Shown piece by piece: positions 45,687-54,685 of a DNA stretch of 64,000 nt. A program made the position numbers and the translations under genes. Origin of the DNA: an uncultured Mediterraneibacter sp. (GTDB lineage Bacteria > Bacillota > Clostridia > Lachnospirales > Lachnospiraceae); the NCBI RefSeq assembly GCF_934309415.1, contig NZ_CAKRDI010000003.1:1-64000 (forward strand), read 5' to 3'. The notes beneath the pieces are model-generated. The model did not search any database. It was not told the origin of the DNA and saw nothing but the letters and a program-made list of their open reading frames with translations. Within the stretch, counting starts at the first letter, position 1. The number at the start of each line of letters is the position of its first letter.

Positions 45687-45844
45687 TCTACAGAAACAGG
45701 CATTGGTCAGTATTTCGTATTGATTATGAGACATGAATGGGAAGGGAGTCGGCTATGACAGAACGTATCTGTGTATACGTCTGGTGTGGAGATATCCCTT
45801 TCCTTTTCTTTTCAAGAGAGAGAAAGTCTCTTACAAAATGGAAT

Positions 45845-45887
45845 AGACATCTGTCAGAAAGCGTTTTTAAGACACGCTTTGGTATGA
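45845..45887 (+). repeat. Family A end upstream of dnaE
   Basis: CTGTCAGAAAGCGTTTTTAA then GACACGCTTTG is the inverted-end sequence of family A. A 64-codon open frame covering it (45737-45931) is judged not to be a gene. Confidence 0.5.
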
Positions 45888-45934
45888 CAGAGAAAAAAAC
45901 AGATTTTGCAGACAGACTTGAACAGAGGTGAGCT

Positions 45935-48900
45935 ATGAGTTTTGCACATTTACATGTCCATACAGAATACAGTCTTCTGGATGGATCAAATAAGATAAAA
46001 GAGTATGTATCACGGATAAAAGAACTGGGAATGAACAGTGCCGCTATTACAGATCATGGAGTTATGTATGGGGTAATAGATTTTTACCGTGAGGCAAAGA
46101 AACAGGGAATCAATCCGATCCTTGGCTGTGAGGTGTATGTTGCACCGAATTCTCGTTTTGACAGGGAAGTGACAGGTGGAGACGATCGATATTATCATCT
46201 TGTGCTGCTTGCAGAGAATGACGAAGGATATGCGAATCTGACTAAGATTGTTTCAAAAGGATTTGTGGAAGGATATTATTATAAACCGCGAGTAGACAAG
46301 GAACTGCTTCGAACCTATCATAAGGGAATTATCGCACTGAGTGCGTGTCTGGCAGGTGAAGTGCCGCGTTTTCTTACTAAAGGACTGTATGAAGAGGCGA
46401 AGAAAACGGCACTGGAATATCAGGAAATTTTTGGGAAAGGTAATTATTTCCTGGAGCTGCAGGATCATGGAATCCCGGATCAGGGCCTGGTGAATCAGCA
46501 GTTGTTCAAGATGTCTCAGGAGACGGGAATTGAACTGGTTGCCACAAATGATGTTCATTATACTTATGCAGAAGATGCAAAGCCACATGATATTCTGCTC
46601 TGTATTCAGACCGGAAAGAAGCTTTCCGATGAAAATCGTATGAGATACGATGGCGGTCAGTATTATGTGAAATCAGAACAGGAGATGGCCGCTCTTTTTC
46701 CATATGCGAAAGAAGCGTTGGAGAATACGCAGAAGATTGCAGACCGTTGCCATGTAGAGATCGAATTCGGTGTCACGAAGCTGCCGAAATATGATGTGCC
46801 GGACGGATATACTTCCTGGGAATATCTTCAGAAGCTGTGTTACGAAGGTCTGGAACGAAGATATGGAAATCCATCTCAGGAACTGAAAGACAGACTGGCA
46901 TATGAACTGGGAACCATCCAGCATATGGGATATGTAGACTATTTCCTGATCGTATGGGATTTTATCAAATACGCAAAAGATCATGGAATCGCAGTAGGAC
47001 CGGGACGTGGGTCAGCGGCCGGAAGTATTGTGTCCTATTGTCTTGGAATTACGACGATTGATCCGATCCGTTATCAGCTTCTGTTTGAACGTTTCCTGAA
47101 TCCGGAACGTGTATCCATGCCTGATATTGATGTGGATTTTTGCTATGAAAGAAGACAGGAAGTCATCGATTATGTAACACGAAAATACGGAAAAGACTGT
47201 GTGGTTCAGATTGTCACATTCGGTACACTGGCAGCACGAGGTGTAATCCGTGATGTAGGACGTGTGATGGATCTTCCTTATGCTTTTGTAGATTCAATCG
47301 CGAAGATGATCCCGCAGGAACTGAATATTACGATTGATAAAGCATTGAAAGAAAACCCGGAATTGAGGAAAAGCTATCAGTCAGATGAGACCGTGAAGAA
47401 TCTGATCGATATGGCAAAACGACTGGAAGGACTGCCGCGTCACTGTTCTATGCATGCAGCAGGTGTTGTGATCAGTCAGAAGCCGGTAGATGAATATGTG
47501 CCTCTTTCAAGAGCGGCAGACGGAACGATCACGACCCAGTTTATTATGACTACCCTGGAAGAACTTGGTCTGTTGAAGATGGATTTCCTGGGTCTTCGTA
47601 CACTGACAGTAATACAGAATGCAGTTGCGCTTGCAAAGCGGAAAGATCCGAATCTACTGGTTGATCAGATCGATTATAACGATCAGGCAGTTCTGGATTA
47701 TATCGGCACCGGAAAGACGGATGGTATTTTCCAGTTGGAAAGTGCTGGGATGAAGAGCTTCATGAAAGAGCTGAAACCACATAATCTGGAAGATATCATC
47801 GCCGGAATTTCCCTGTACCGTCCGGGTCCGATGGACTTTATTCCGCAGTATATCAAAGGTAAGAATGACCGTGCCTCCATCACATATGACTGCTCGCAGC
47901 TCGAGCCGATCCTGGCGCCTACTTACGGCTGTATTGTCTATCAGGAGCAGGTTATGCAGATTGTACAGGAACTGGCGGGATATACGCTGGGACGAAGCGA
48001 CCTCCTGCGTCGTGCCATGTCCAAGAAAAAGGGCGATGTCATGCAGAAGGAACGTCAGATTTTTGTTTATGGAGATGAGGCGAACAACGTACCGGGATGT
48101 ATAAAAAATGGGATAAATGAAAAGACTGCAAATAAGATCTATGATGAGATGATCGATTTTGCGAAATATGCATTTAATAAATCTCATGCAGCGGCATATG
48201 CAGTGGTCTCTTATCAGACTGCATGGCTGAAATATTATTATCCGGTGGAATACATGGCAGCGCTTATGACATCCGTCATTGAAAATCCGTCCAAAGTGTC
48301 CGAGTATATCTATGCATGCCGCCAGATGGGAATCAAGATCCTGCCGCCGGATATCAACAAAGGAGAGGCGAACTTCTCAGTTGATGAAGGAAATATCCGC
48401 TATGGCCTTGCAGCGATTAAGAGTATCGGACGTCCTGTGATCAAGGCAATTGTGGAAGATCGCAGGGAACTGGGAGATTTTAAAAATCTGGAAGATTTTA
48501 TTACGAGACTTTCAGCACGGGAGATCCTGAATAAACGAACAGTTGAAAATCTGATCAAGGCAGGAGCACTGGATGTGCTCGGCGGAACAAGAAAGCAGTT
48601 CATGAGCATTTATATCCAGATTGTGGAGCATGTTTCCCAGGAGAAGAAATATTCGATGGCAGGGCAGATGACATTGTTTGATTTAGTCGGAGAAGATCAG
48701 AAAGAAGAGTTCCAGATCAAATTACCGAATGTAGGTGAGTACACAAAAGAAAATCTGCTTGGATTTGAAAAAGAAGTTCTGGGAATCTATGTCAGCGGTC
48801 ATCCACTGGAACAGTATGAAGAGAGCTGGCGCAAAGTAATATCAGCAACAACAGCGGATTTTCAACTGAATGATGATACAGGAAGAACAAAAGTACATGA

Positions 48901-49408
48901 CGGAGCAAAAGAAATCATTGGCGGCATGATTACAGACAAAACAGTCAAGCACACGAAGACAAACCAGATGATGGCATTTATTACGGTGGAAGATCTTCTC
49001 GGAACAGTGGAAGTGGTTGTATTCCCACGGGATTATGAGAAGAACAGACAGTTCCTTGAAGTGGACAGCAAGGTGTTTATACGGGGACGCGTATCTGAGG
49101 AAGATGACAGACCGAGTAAACTGATCTGCGAGAAGATCATTCCGTTTGAACAAAAAAAGAGGGAACTGTGGATACAATTTCCGGATAAGGAAGATTATAT
49201 AAAGAATGAGCAGATTCTCTTTGGATATATTGCAGATTCAGAGGGAGATGATGAGGTTGTAATCTACTGTGCAAAGGAAAAAGCGATAAAAAGACTCCCT
49301 AAAAACCGGAATATTTTAGTTAATCCGCAGATTTTGAGCAGATTGATGAATCATTTCGGTGAGAGCCGTGTAAAAGTGGTAGAAAAAGCTATTGAAAACC
49401 ACTTCTAA
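45935..49408 (+). CDS. dnaE: DNA polymerase III alpha subunit
   Basis: 1157 aa replicative polymerase of the DnaE type. The N-terminal PHP domain begins HLHVHTEYSLLDGSNKI (~5-21). The catalytic aspartates are in PDIDVDFCYERR (~396-407), with GPGRGSAAGSIVSY (~355-368) and, further on, YRPGPMDFIPQYIKG. A helix-hairpin-helix region and an OB fold (KVFIRGRVSEEDDRPSKLIC) make up the C-terminus. No proofreading exonuclease is inserted, so this is DnaE and not PolC. The ATG follows GAGGTGAGCT. It may be co-transcribed with pfkA, 90 bases downstream. Confidence 0.96.
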   Translation: MSFAHLHVHTEYSLLDGSNKIKEYVSRIKELGMNSAAITDHGVMYGVIDFYREAKKQGINPILGCEVYVAPNSRFDREVTGGDDRYYHLVLLAENDEGYANLTKIVSKGFVEGYYYKPRVDKELLRTYHKGIIALSACLAGEVPRFLTKGLYEEAKKTALEYQEIFGKGNYFLELQDHGIPDQGLVNQQLFKMSQETGIELVATNDVHYTYAEDAKPHDILLCIQTGKKLSDENRMRYDGGQYYVKSEQEMAALFPYAKEALENTQKIADRCHVEIEFGVTKLPKYDVPDGYTSWEYLQKLCYEGLERRYGNPSQELKDRLAYELGTIQHMGYVDYFLIVWDFIKYAKDHGIAVGPGRGSAAGSIVSYCLGITTIDPIRYQLLFERFLNPERVSMPDIDVDFCYERRQEVIDYVTRKYGKDCVVQIVTFGTLAARGVIRDVGRVMDLPYAFVDSIAKMIPQELNITIDKALKENPELRKSYQSDETVKNLIDMAKRLEGLPRHCSMHAAGVVISQKPVDEYVPLSRAADGTITTQFIMTTLEELGLLKMDFLGLRTLTVIQNAVALAKRKDPNLLVDQIDYNDQAVLDYIGTGKTDGIFQLESAGMKSFMKELKPHNLEDIIAGISLYRPGPMDFIPQYIKGKNDRASITYDCSQLEPILAPTYGCIVYQEQVMQIVQELAGYTLGRSDLLRRAMSKKKGDVMQKERQIFVYGDEANNVPGCIKNGINEKTANKIYDEMIDFAKYAFNKSHAAAYAVVSYQTAWLKYYYPVEYMAALMTSVIENPSKVSEYIYACRQMGIKILPPDINKGEANFSVDEGNIRYGLAAIKSIGRPVIKAIVEDRRELGDFKNLEDFITRLSAREILNKRTVENLIKAGALDVLGGTRKQFMSIYIQIVEHVSQEKKYSMAGQMTLFDLVGEDQKEEFQIKLPNVGEYTKENLLGFEKEVLGIYVSGHPLEQYEESWRKVISATTADFQLNDDTGRTKVHDGAKEIIGGMITDKTVKHTKTNQMMAFITVEDLLGTVEVVVFPRDYEKNRQFLEVDSKVFIRGRVSEEDDRPSKLICEKIIPFEQKKRELWIQFPDKEDYIKNEQILFGYIADSEGDDEVVIYCAKEKAIKRLPKNRNILVNPQILSRLMNHFGESRVKVVEKAIENHF

Positions 49409-49498
49409 ATACGATAAAATATTTGCGGAGTTGATAAAATTTAGACAATATTGGTTTGGCAGTTATCAGACATATCAGAGAAAGGGTGGACTAAAAAC

Positions 49499-50518
49499 AT
49501 GGCAGAAAACAAGACAGTCGACAAAGAAAAATATCTGGATGAAATCGAGGACAGAATCCGTACAATCGGTGTCCTTACAAGTGGAGGAGATGCTCCGGGA
49601 ATGAACGCTGCGATCCGTGCAGTTGTCAGACGTGCAATCTCAAAAGGAATTAAGGTTCGCGGAATCCGCAGAGGATATCATGGACTTCTGAAAGAGGAAA
49701 TCATCGACCTGACAGCAAGTGATGTAGCTGATACAATCCAGCGTGGAGGTACAATCCTTCAGACAGCACGTTGTAAGACAATGCGTACAGAGGAAGGACA
49801 GCAGAAGGCAGCTGCTATCTGTAAGAAGTACGGAATTGACGGTCTTGTAGTTATCGGAGGAGACGGATCTTTTGCAGGAGCTCAGAAACTTGCAAACCTT
49901 GGAGTAAATACAATCGGAATTCCTGGAACAATCGACCTGGATATTGCATGTACAGATTATACAATCGGATTTGATACAGCTGTAAACACAGCGATGGATG
50001 CAATTGATAAAGTCCGTGATACATCTACATCACATGAGAGATGTAGTGTCATCGAGGTTATGGGACGTGACGCAGGTTATCTTGCACTGTGGTGTGGTAT
50101 TGCAAACGGCGCAGAGAAGATTCTTATGCCTGAGGAACATGACTTTAATGAGAAAGAACTGATCGAAGATATCCTTGAGAACAGAAAACGTGGTAAAAAG
50201 AATTACATCATCATCAATGCAGAGGGTGTTGGAGATTCTATGAACCTTGCAAAAAGAATTGAGGAAGCTACAGGAATCGAGACAAGAGCAACAATTCTTG
50301 GACACATGCAGCGTGGTGGAAGCCCGACATGTAAAGACAGAGTTTATGCGTCTACAATGGGTGCTATGGCAGTTGACCTTCTTTGCCAGGGCAAGACAAA
50401 CCGTGTAGTAGGATACAAGAACGGACAGTTTATTGACTTTGATATTGAAGAAGCACTTGCTATGAAGAAACAGATTTCTGAATATCAGTATGACATTTCT
50501 AAATCATTTGCAATCTAG
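49499..50518 (+). CDS. pfkA: ATP-dependent 6-phosphofructokinase
   Basis: 339 aa, glycolytic enzyme. LTSGGDAPGMNAAIR (~26-40) and GGDGSFAGA (~123-131), with Gly rather than Asp at the discriminating position, mark ATP as donor rather than pyrophosphate. The catalytic loop reads PGTIDLDIACTDYTIGFDT: both Asp residues are kept but the usual Asn between them is Leu. MQRGGSPTCKDR binds substrate. Slightly longer at the N-terminus than the 320-aa standard. The start at 49499 follows AAAGGGTGG. Confidence 0.93.
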   Translation: MAENKTVDKEKYLDEIEDRIRTIGVLTSGGDAPGMNAAIRAVVRRAISKGIKVRGIRRGYHGLLKEEIIDLTASDVADTIQRGGTILQTARCKTMRTEEGQQKAAAICKKYGIDGLVVIGGDGSFAGAQKLANLGVNTIGIPGTIDLDIACTDYTIGFDTAVNTAMDAIDKVRDTSTSHERCSVIEVMGRDAGYLALWCGIANGAEKILMPEEHDFNEKELIEDILENRKRGKKNYIIINAEGVGDSMNLAKRIEEATGIETRATILGHMQRGGSPTCKDRVYASTMGAMAVDLLCQGKTNRVVGYKNGQFIDFDIEEALAMKKQISEYQYDISKSFAI

Positions 50519-50565
50519 GATTGCAAATGTCCGCCGGACTTATTATAATAAATAGAGCGAAAGGG

Positions 50566-50598
50566 TTACTGGTCACAGATATCCTGTGATCGGTAACG
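50566..50598 (+). repeat. Family B terminal hairpin variant
   Basis: GTTACTGGTCACAGATATCC then TGTGATCGGTAAC: a near-perfect palindrome; the arms changed together to GTTAC.GGTCACAG / CTGTGATC.GTAAC. It lies between pfkA and murI. Confidence 0.65.
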
Positions 50599-50705
50599 CG
50601 AAAAGAAAATGGATTCAGCCTTGTGGTCTTTTCGGAGACTGCATGGCTGAATTGTGGTATAAGGGTTAATAAAAATTAATAAGGTATAGGAGAGCTTAAG
50701 CAAAT

Positions 50706-51527
50706 ATGGAAAACAAAAAGACAGCTCCGATCGGAGTGTTTGACTCCGGTGTAGGAGGTCTGACAGTTGCAAGAGAGATAAGCCGGCAGTTACCGGAAGA
50801 GAATATTGTATATTTTGGAGATACAGCCCGTGTGCCGTATGGAAGTAAATCACAGAATACGATCATCCGTTTCTCAGAACAGATTATTCGCTTCCTTAAG
50901 ACAAAGAATGTAAAAGCGATTGTTATCGCATGTAATACAGCTAGTGCGCTGGCACTGGATGCAGTGAAAGATGAATTTGATATTCCCATTCTCGGAGTAG
51001 TAATCCCAGGAGCAAGGGCAGCTGTTGAGGCCACCCAGAATGGAAAAGTAGGAATTGTTGGAACAGAAGCTACAGTACAGAGCGGAATGTATACTAAGGT
51101 GATTCAGGCGATGAATCCTGAAATCTCGGTGATTGAGAAAGCATGTCCGCTGTTTGTACCGCTGGTGGAAGAAGGATTTAAAGAACACGTGGTGACACAG
51201 GAGATCATTGAGTATTATCTGGAGTCTATGAAGAATACAGATATTGATGCGATGATTCTTGGATGTACGCATTATCCACTTCTCAGATCAAAGATCAGAA
51301 ATTATCTTGGGGAAAAGATTCAGATCGTAAATCCGGCGTATGAGACAGCGATGGATCTGAAGCGTCTGCTGGAAGAGATGGGAATGGCAAATGATGGAAA
51401 GAGTGGACAGCACAGCACCTATTCATTTTATGTGAGTGATGCTGCAGAGAAGTTCCGCAGATTTGCCAATACAGTTATGCCGTTTGACGTGCCGACTACA
51501 AATGTTGTGAATATTGAGGAATATTAA
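50706..51527 (+). CDS. murI: Glutamate racemase
   Basis: 273 aa. It produces D-glutamate for peptidoglycan. The two catalytic cysteines are in IACNTASALAL (~79) and LGCTHYPLLRS (~189), and FDSGVGGLTVAREI (~12-25) is the family signature. AGGAGAG precedes the ATG at a rather long distance. The DUF1934 gene follows by about 110 bases on the same strand. Confidence 0.94.
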   Translation: MENKKTAPIGVFDSGVGGLTVAREISRQLPEENIVYFGDTARVPYGSKSQNTIIRFSEQIIRFLKTKNVKAIVIACNTASALALDAVKDEFDIPILGVVIPGARAAVEATQNGKVGIVGTEATVQSGMYTKVIQAMNPEISVIEKACPLFVPLVEEGFKEHVVTQEIIEYYLESMKNTDIDAMILGCTHYPLLRSKIRNYLGEKIQIVNPAYETAMDLKRLLEEMGMANDGKSGQHSTYSFYVSDAAEKFRRFANTVMPFDVPTTNVVNIEEY

Positions 51528-51640
51528 TGAATATTCCAAAGCATGTCTGAATACGGAACATAACATTTTCTGTATGTAGACTGGAAGGAGCAGAAAGAAA
51601 ATCAGAATGGATAAAAAGAATCCAAAGTAAAGGTAGGGTT

Positions 51641-52114
51641 ATGACAAAAGACGTACTTGTAAGTATTTCCGGAATGCATGATGAGCTTGCGGAGGTAGCA
51701 GAAATAGAAACAGAAGAGGCAGAAGCAATCGAGGTGATCACACCGGCGAACTATTATTTCCGCAATCAGAAACATTATATTGTTTATGATGAGGCTGTAG
51801 AGGGAACAACTGAAGTGATTAAAAACCGGATTAAGATTACCGGGACAGACTGTGTGGAAATTATGAAAAGCGGTCTGTCAAATTCTCATATGGTCTTTGA
51901 AAGAAATAAGAAGAATGAGACATTTTACCGTACGCCATACGGGCAGATGCTGGTAGGAGTTAATACGAAAAATATGGAAATCAACGTGTCAGAGAATAAC
52001 ATCGACATCTTGATTGACTATCAACTGGATGTAAATCATGAGCCGATGGCTGACTGTAAGATTAAAATGAATATTACATCGAAAAACAGTGGAGATTTTT
52101 CTGTGATAAGCTAG
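51641..52114 (+). CDS. DUF1934 (YwiB-like) protein
   Basis: 157 aa soluble beta-barrel-like protein of the DUF1934 family, of unknown function and commonly found near murI or argS in Firmicutes. Alternating strands (NYYFRNQKHYIVYDEAVEG, then GVNTKNMEINVSENNIDILI) and a C-terminal YQLDVNHEPMADCKIKMNI fit the calycin-like fold. AAAGGTAGG is the ribosome site. Its TAG stop codon is formed by the first bases of the family A repeat at 52111. Confidence 0.82.
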   Translation: MTKDVLVSISGMHDELAEVAEIETEEAEAIEVITPANYYFRNQKHYIVYDEAVEGTTEVIKNRIKITGTDCVEIMKSGLSNSHMVFERNKKNETFYRTPYGQMLVGVNTKNMEINVSENNIDILIDYQLDVNHEPMADCKIKMNITSKNSGDFSVIS

Positions 52115-52276
52115 AGCGTGTCTTTAAAATCATTCCTGCAATCTACATGCCCCACTTTGCGGTATATTTTGTCTTCATTCGGTTGACGTAGCCCGCTACG
52201 CCGCCCTCATTCAGACAAAATCTCCCACAAATTGTGACATATATCTTGCAGAAAGCATTTTTCAGACACACTCTAG
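52111..52276. mobile_element. Full MITE-like element, family A
   Basis: 166 bases. Left end CTAGAGCGTGTCTTTAAAAT; the right end reversed reads CTAGAGTGTGTCTGAAAAAT, 17 of 20 identical. A nested palindrome lies in the middle: ATTTTGTCT (52166-52174)/AGACAAAAT (52213-52221) around CGTAGC-CC-GCTACG (52187-52200). It has no coding capacity. A second left end begins at 52273 sharing the CTAG, so two elements overlap head to tail. Confidence 0.75.
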
Positions 52277-52325
52277 AACGTGTCTTTAAAATCATTCCCA
52301 CAGAGGTGAAAGGAAAAGTAAATAC

Positions 52326-53723
52326 ATGATTATTACACTGATTGAGAGAGTTTATTCATTTTTATGGGGAGATCTGGTTCACATTCCACTGCCTGGAGAG
52401 GGAACGGTGGGGATTTCCCTTTTGATTATTCTGTTGATCCCAACAGGAATTTATTTCACGATACGGACCAGGGCTCTTCCGCTTCGTCTGTTTCCGGAGA
52501 TGGTACGGGCACTGACAGGAAAGAAAAAGGAAGACGGAGGGCTGTCGACCTTTCAGACATTGATTGTCTCTACCGCTACGAGAGTTGGTATGGGGAATCT
52601 TGTCGGAGTGGTGGCAGCTATATCGGCAGGTGGAGCAGGCGCTGTATTCTGGATGTGGATTACAGCGCTGATTGGTTCTTCCACTGCGTTTATTGAGGCA
52701 ACACTGGCTCAGATCTATAAAGAAAAAGATCCGTTGTATGGTGGTTTTAGAGGCGGTCCGGCTTATTACATGCATCGCTATCTGGAGCGAAGACAGGGGA
52801 AGAAGAAAAAACATGCGTTGATACCGGTACTTTTTGCTATATCCGGTCTGATCTGCTGGTGTGGTATCAGTCAGGTGATTAGTAATTCCGTAACATCCTC
52901 ATTTGAAAATGCATTTTCAGTTCCACCACTATATACAACCATCGTGCTGGTGGCTCTGGCAGCGGTAATCGTGCTTAGAAAGAATGCGACGGTGAAGGTG
53001 CTGGATCTGGTGGTGCCGATGATGGCAGTTTGTTATTTTATTATTACTGTATTTATAATTATAACGAATATTACAAGTATTCCAGGTGTGTTTGCACGGA
53101 TCTTTGAGGAGGCATTTGGAATTCGTCAGGTGGCTGCAGGTGGATTTGGAGCAGTGCTGATGAATGGAGTCAAGAGAGGTCTGTTTTCAAATGAAGCAGG
53201 TTCCGGATCTGCGCCGTGTGCAGCGGCTGCTGCAGAGTGTGAGATGCCGGTTCAGGCAGGACTTGTACAGTCACTTGGTGTATTTATTGACACGATTGTG
53301 ATCTGCAGTTGTACAGCAATGATCATGCTCCTGGTTCCGCAGGATCTTATAGCCGGATTGTCAGGTATGGAATTGCTCCAGACAGCGATGAATTATCATC
53401 TTGGGAAATTTGGCGTCATCTTTATTGCAGTGACTTTATTCCTGTTCAGTTTTTCTACATTTCTGGGAATTTTGTTTTATGCGAGAAGTAACGTGGCGTA
53501 TCTGTTTGGAGATAAATGGTTCTGGCAGACGGCGTATAAAGTGCTTGCTTTGATCATGCTTTTCATTGGTGGTATTGCAGCTTATACAGTAGTCTGGGAT
53601 CTGGGAGATGTGGGAATCGGTCTGATGACTGTATTCAATACAGTGATTTTATATTTGCTTGGCGGGGAAGCTCTTGATGAGCTGAAGAAATACGAAGCAG
53701 ACAGAAAAAGAACAGAAAAGTAG
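52326..53723 (+). CDS. Alanine/sodium symporter (AgcS family)
   Basis: 465 aa with about eleven membrane segments. Signatures are STATRVGMGNLVGVVAAISAG (~78-97), the proline-glycine stretch YGGFRGGPAYYMH (~137-149) and FSNEAGSGSAPCAAAAA (~287-303). These proteins co-transport alanine or glycine with Na+. The ribosome site GAGGTGAAAGGA lies next to a family A end (52273-52300). A terminator follows. Substrate preference cannot be told. Confidence 0.9.
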   Translation: MIITLIERVYSFLWGDLVHIPLPGEGTVGISLLIILLIPTGIYFTIRTRALPLRLFPEMVRALTGKKKEDGGLSTFQTLIVSTATRVGMGNLVGVVAAISAGGAGAVFWMWITALIGSSTAFIEATLAQIYKEKDPLYGGFRGGPAYYMHRYLERRQGKKKKHALIPVLFAISGLICWCGISQVISNSVTSSFENAFSVPPLYTTIVLVALAAVIVLRKNATVKVLDLVVPMMAVCYFIITVFIIITNITSIPGVFARIFEEAFGIRQVAAGGFGAVLMNGVKRGLFSNEAGSGSAPCAAAAAECEMPVQAGLVQSLGVFIDTIVICSCTAMIMLLVPQDLIAGLSGMELLQTAMNYHLGKFGVIFIAVTLFLFSFSTFLGILFYARSNVAYLFGDKWFWQTAYKVLALIMLFIGGIAAYTVVWDLGDVGIGLMTVFNTVILYLLGGEALDELKKYEADRKRTEK

Positions 53724-53727
53724 AATG

Positions 53728-53782
53728 AAAAAAAGAGTGTTAAAGTCTGAATGGAGAACTGTTCGGGGTTTAACGCTTTTTG
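53728..53782 (+). terminator. Terminator of the symporter gene
   Basis: AAAAAG and GTTAAA pair with TTTAAC and CTTTTT (small bulge), then a T-run at 53776-53781. Confidence 0.7.
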
Positions 53783-53819
53783 CATTATCTAAATAGAATA
53801 AAAATAGATGCGGGATACA

Positions 53820-53846
53820 AAAAACGGACTCTGAAGAGTCCGTTGA
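53820..53846 (-). terminator. Terminator of the 152-aa membrane protein gene
   Basis: AACGGACTCT-GA-AGAGTCCGTT hairpin; on the minus strand it is followed by TTTTTT, 14 bases after the stop codon. Confidence 0.85.
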
Positions 53847-53859
53847 TTTACTGTCATTC

Positions 53860-54318
53860 CTATTTATCAGAATTTTCTTTTTTGAATCTTGAGAAAAGTC
53901 CTTTTTTCTGTTTTTTAGGAGCTTCCGGAATACCTCCGCGAACGCTCTTGATGGCTGTAATATAGATACCGCTCATAACAACCTTTGCTTCCTTTTTCAC
54001 CGGAAGAACTTCAAATACTTTCTCATCACACATCAGTGTCATAACTCTTGGTCCGACTTTGGCTTTAACAACCGGTACCTTTGTACGTCTTAAATACTTT
54101 GGTGTGTTTTCAAGGACAACAGGTGGAAGACCAGCTTCTTTTATCTTCATCTTCTTCTTATCAATAACAAGCATGCTGACAGTCTGTGCAACAGCATCCA
54201 TCTGTTCTTTCTGCTCTGCCTGTTTCTTTTCTGCTTTCTTGCCGAAGAAGTATAATGCTACACATGCTCCGATCAGAATAACAAGGATAACAAGCATGAT
54301 GATCAATCCTGTACTCAC
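53860..54318 (-). CDS. Membrane-anchored hypothetical protein
   Basis: 152 aa. One N-terminal membrane segment (LIIMLVILVILIGACVALYF, ~5-24) is followed by a basic/acidic coiled stretch (KKAEKKQAEQKEQMD). A compact cytoplasmic domain (~45-130) with strands such as KVPVVKAKVGPRVMTLMCDE comes next, and the tail is lysine-rich (PKKQKKGLFSRFKKE). I do not recognise a named family. The anchor-linker-domain layout suggests a membrane-tethered adaptor. A terminator follows directly. It is divergent to the cls gene. Confidence 0.7.
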   Translation of the reverse strand: MSTGLIIMLVILVILIGACVALYFFGKKAEKKQAEQKEQMDAVAQTVSMLVIDKKKMKIKEAGLPPVVLENTPKYLRRTKVPVVKAKVGPRVMTLMCDEKVFEVLPVKKEAKVVMSGIYITAIKSVRGGIPEAPKKQKKGLFSRFKKENSDK

Positions 54319-54685
54319 GATAGAAACCCTCCTATAAAATACTGTAAATTCGCTCGATTAGCATTTAGTATTGTACCATTGTTTAGAGGGAAGTGCAAGC
54401 GTTAATGTTCACTCCCATGTCAATCACTTTGCTGATTGACATGGAGGATGCACGTTTTGGCTTGAATGTATCTCGCCCATCGCCAAAGGCGATTCTAAAT
54501 GGCGAGATACGTTACTGTTTACAGGTTACCTGTGAACAGTAACGTGCAAGCAAAGGCGCAAACAAATTTGAGATTTGGGGTTACTTTTCAGAAAGAAAAC
54601 TAGTATACTGTGTAATGTGGTGCTTTACACGCTGAAAATGGAGTAAAGAGTGCAGAGTATTCACAGGGAAAAAGGAGTAATTTAA
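54319..54685. other. Intergenic region between the membrane protein and cls
   Basis: 367 bases between divergent genes, with a full family B repeat (54401-54543) in the middle. About 54595-54615 (AGTATACTGTGTAAT) could hold a -10 for cls. No coding signal. Confidence 0.65.
54401..54543 (+). repeat. Full family B three-hairpin repeat, copy 2
   Basis: 143 bases, ends GTTAATGTTCAC/GTGAACAGTAAC. Hairpin 1 is a perfect 12-bp stem 54415-54426/54433-54444 (CCATGTCAATCA/TGATTGACATGG). Hairpin 2 is TATCTCGCC/GGCGAGATA with inner ATCGCC/GGCGAT, and hairpin 3 is GTTACTGTTTACAGGTTACC then TGTGAACAGTAAC. Nearly identical to the copy at 61332. Confidence 0.87.

Noticed and set aside
45737..45931. 64-codon open frame before dnaE
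   Set aside because: It covers a family A repeat end, has no convincing family or codon pattern, and its product is a mix of unrelated residues. The upstream GGGAGTCGG is probably chance.
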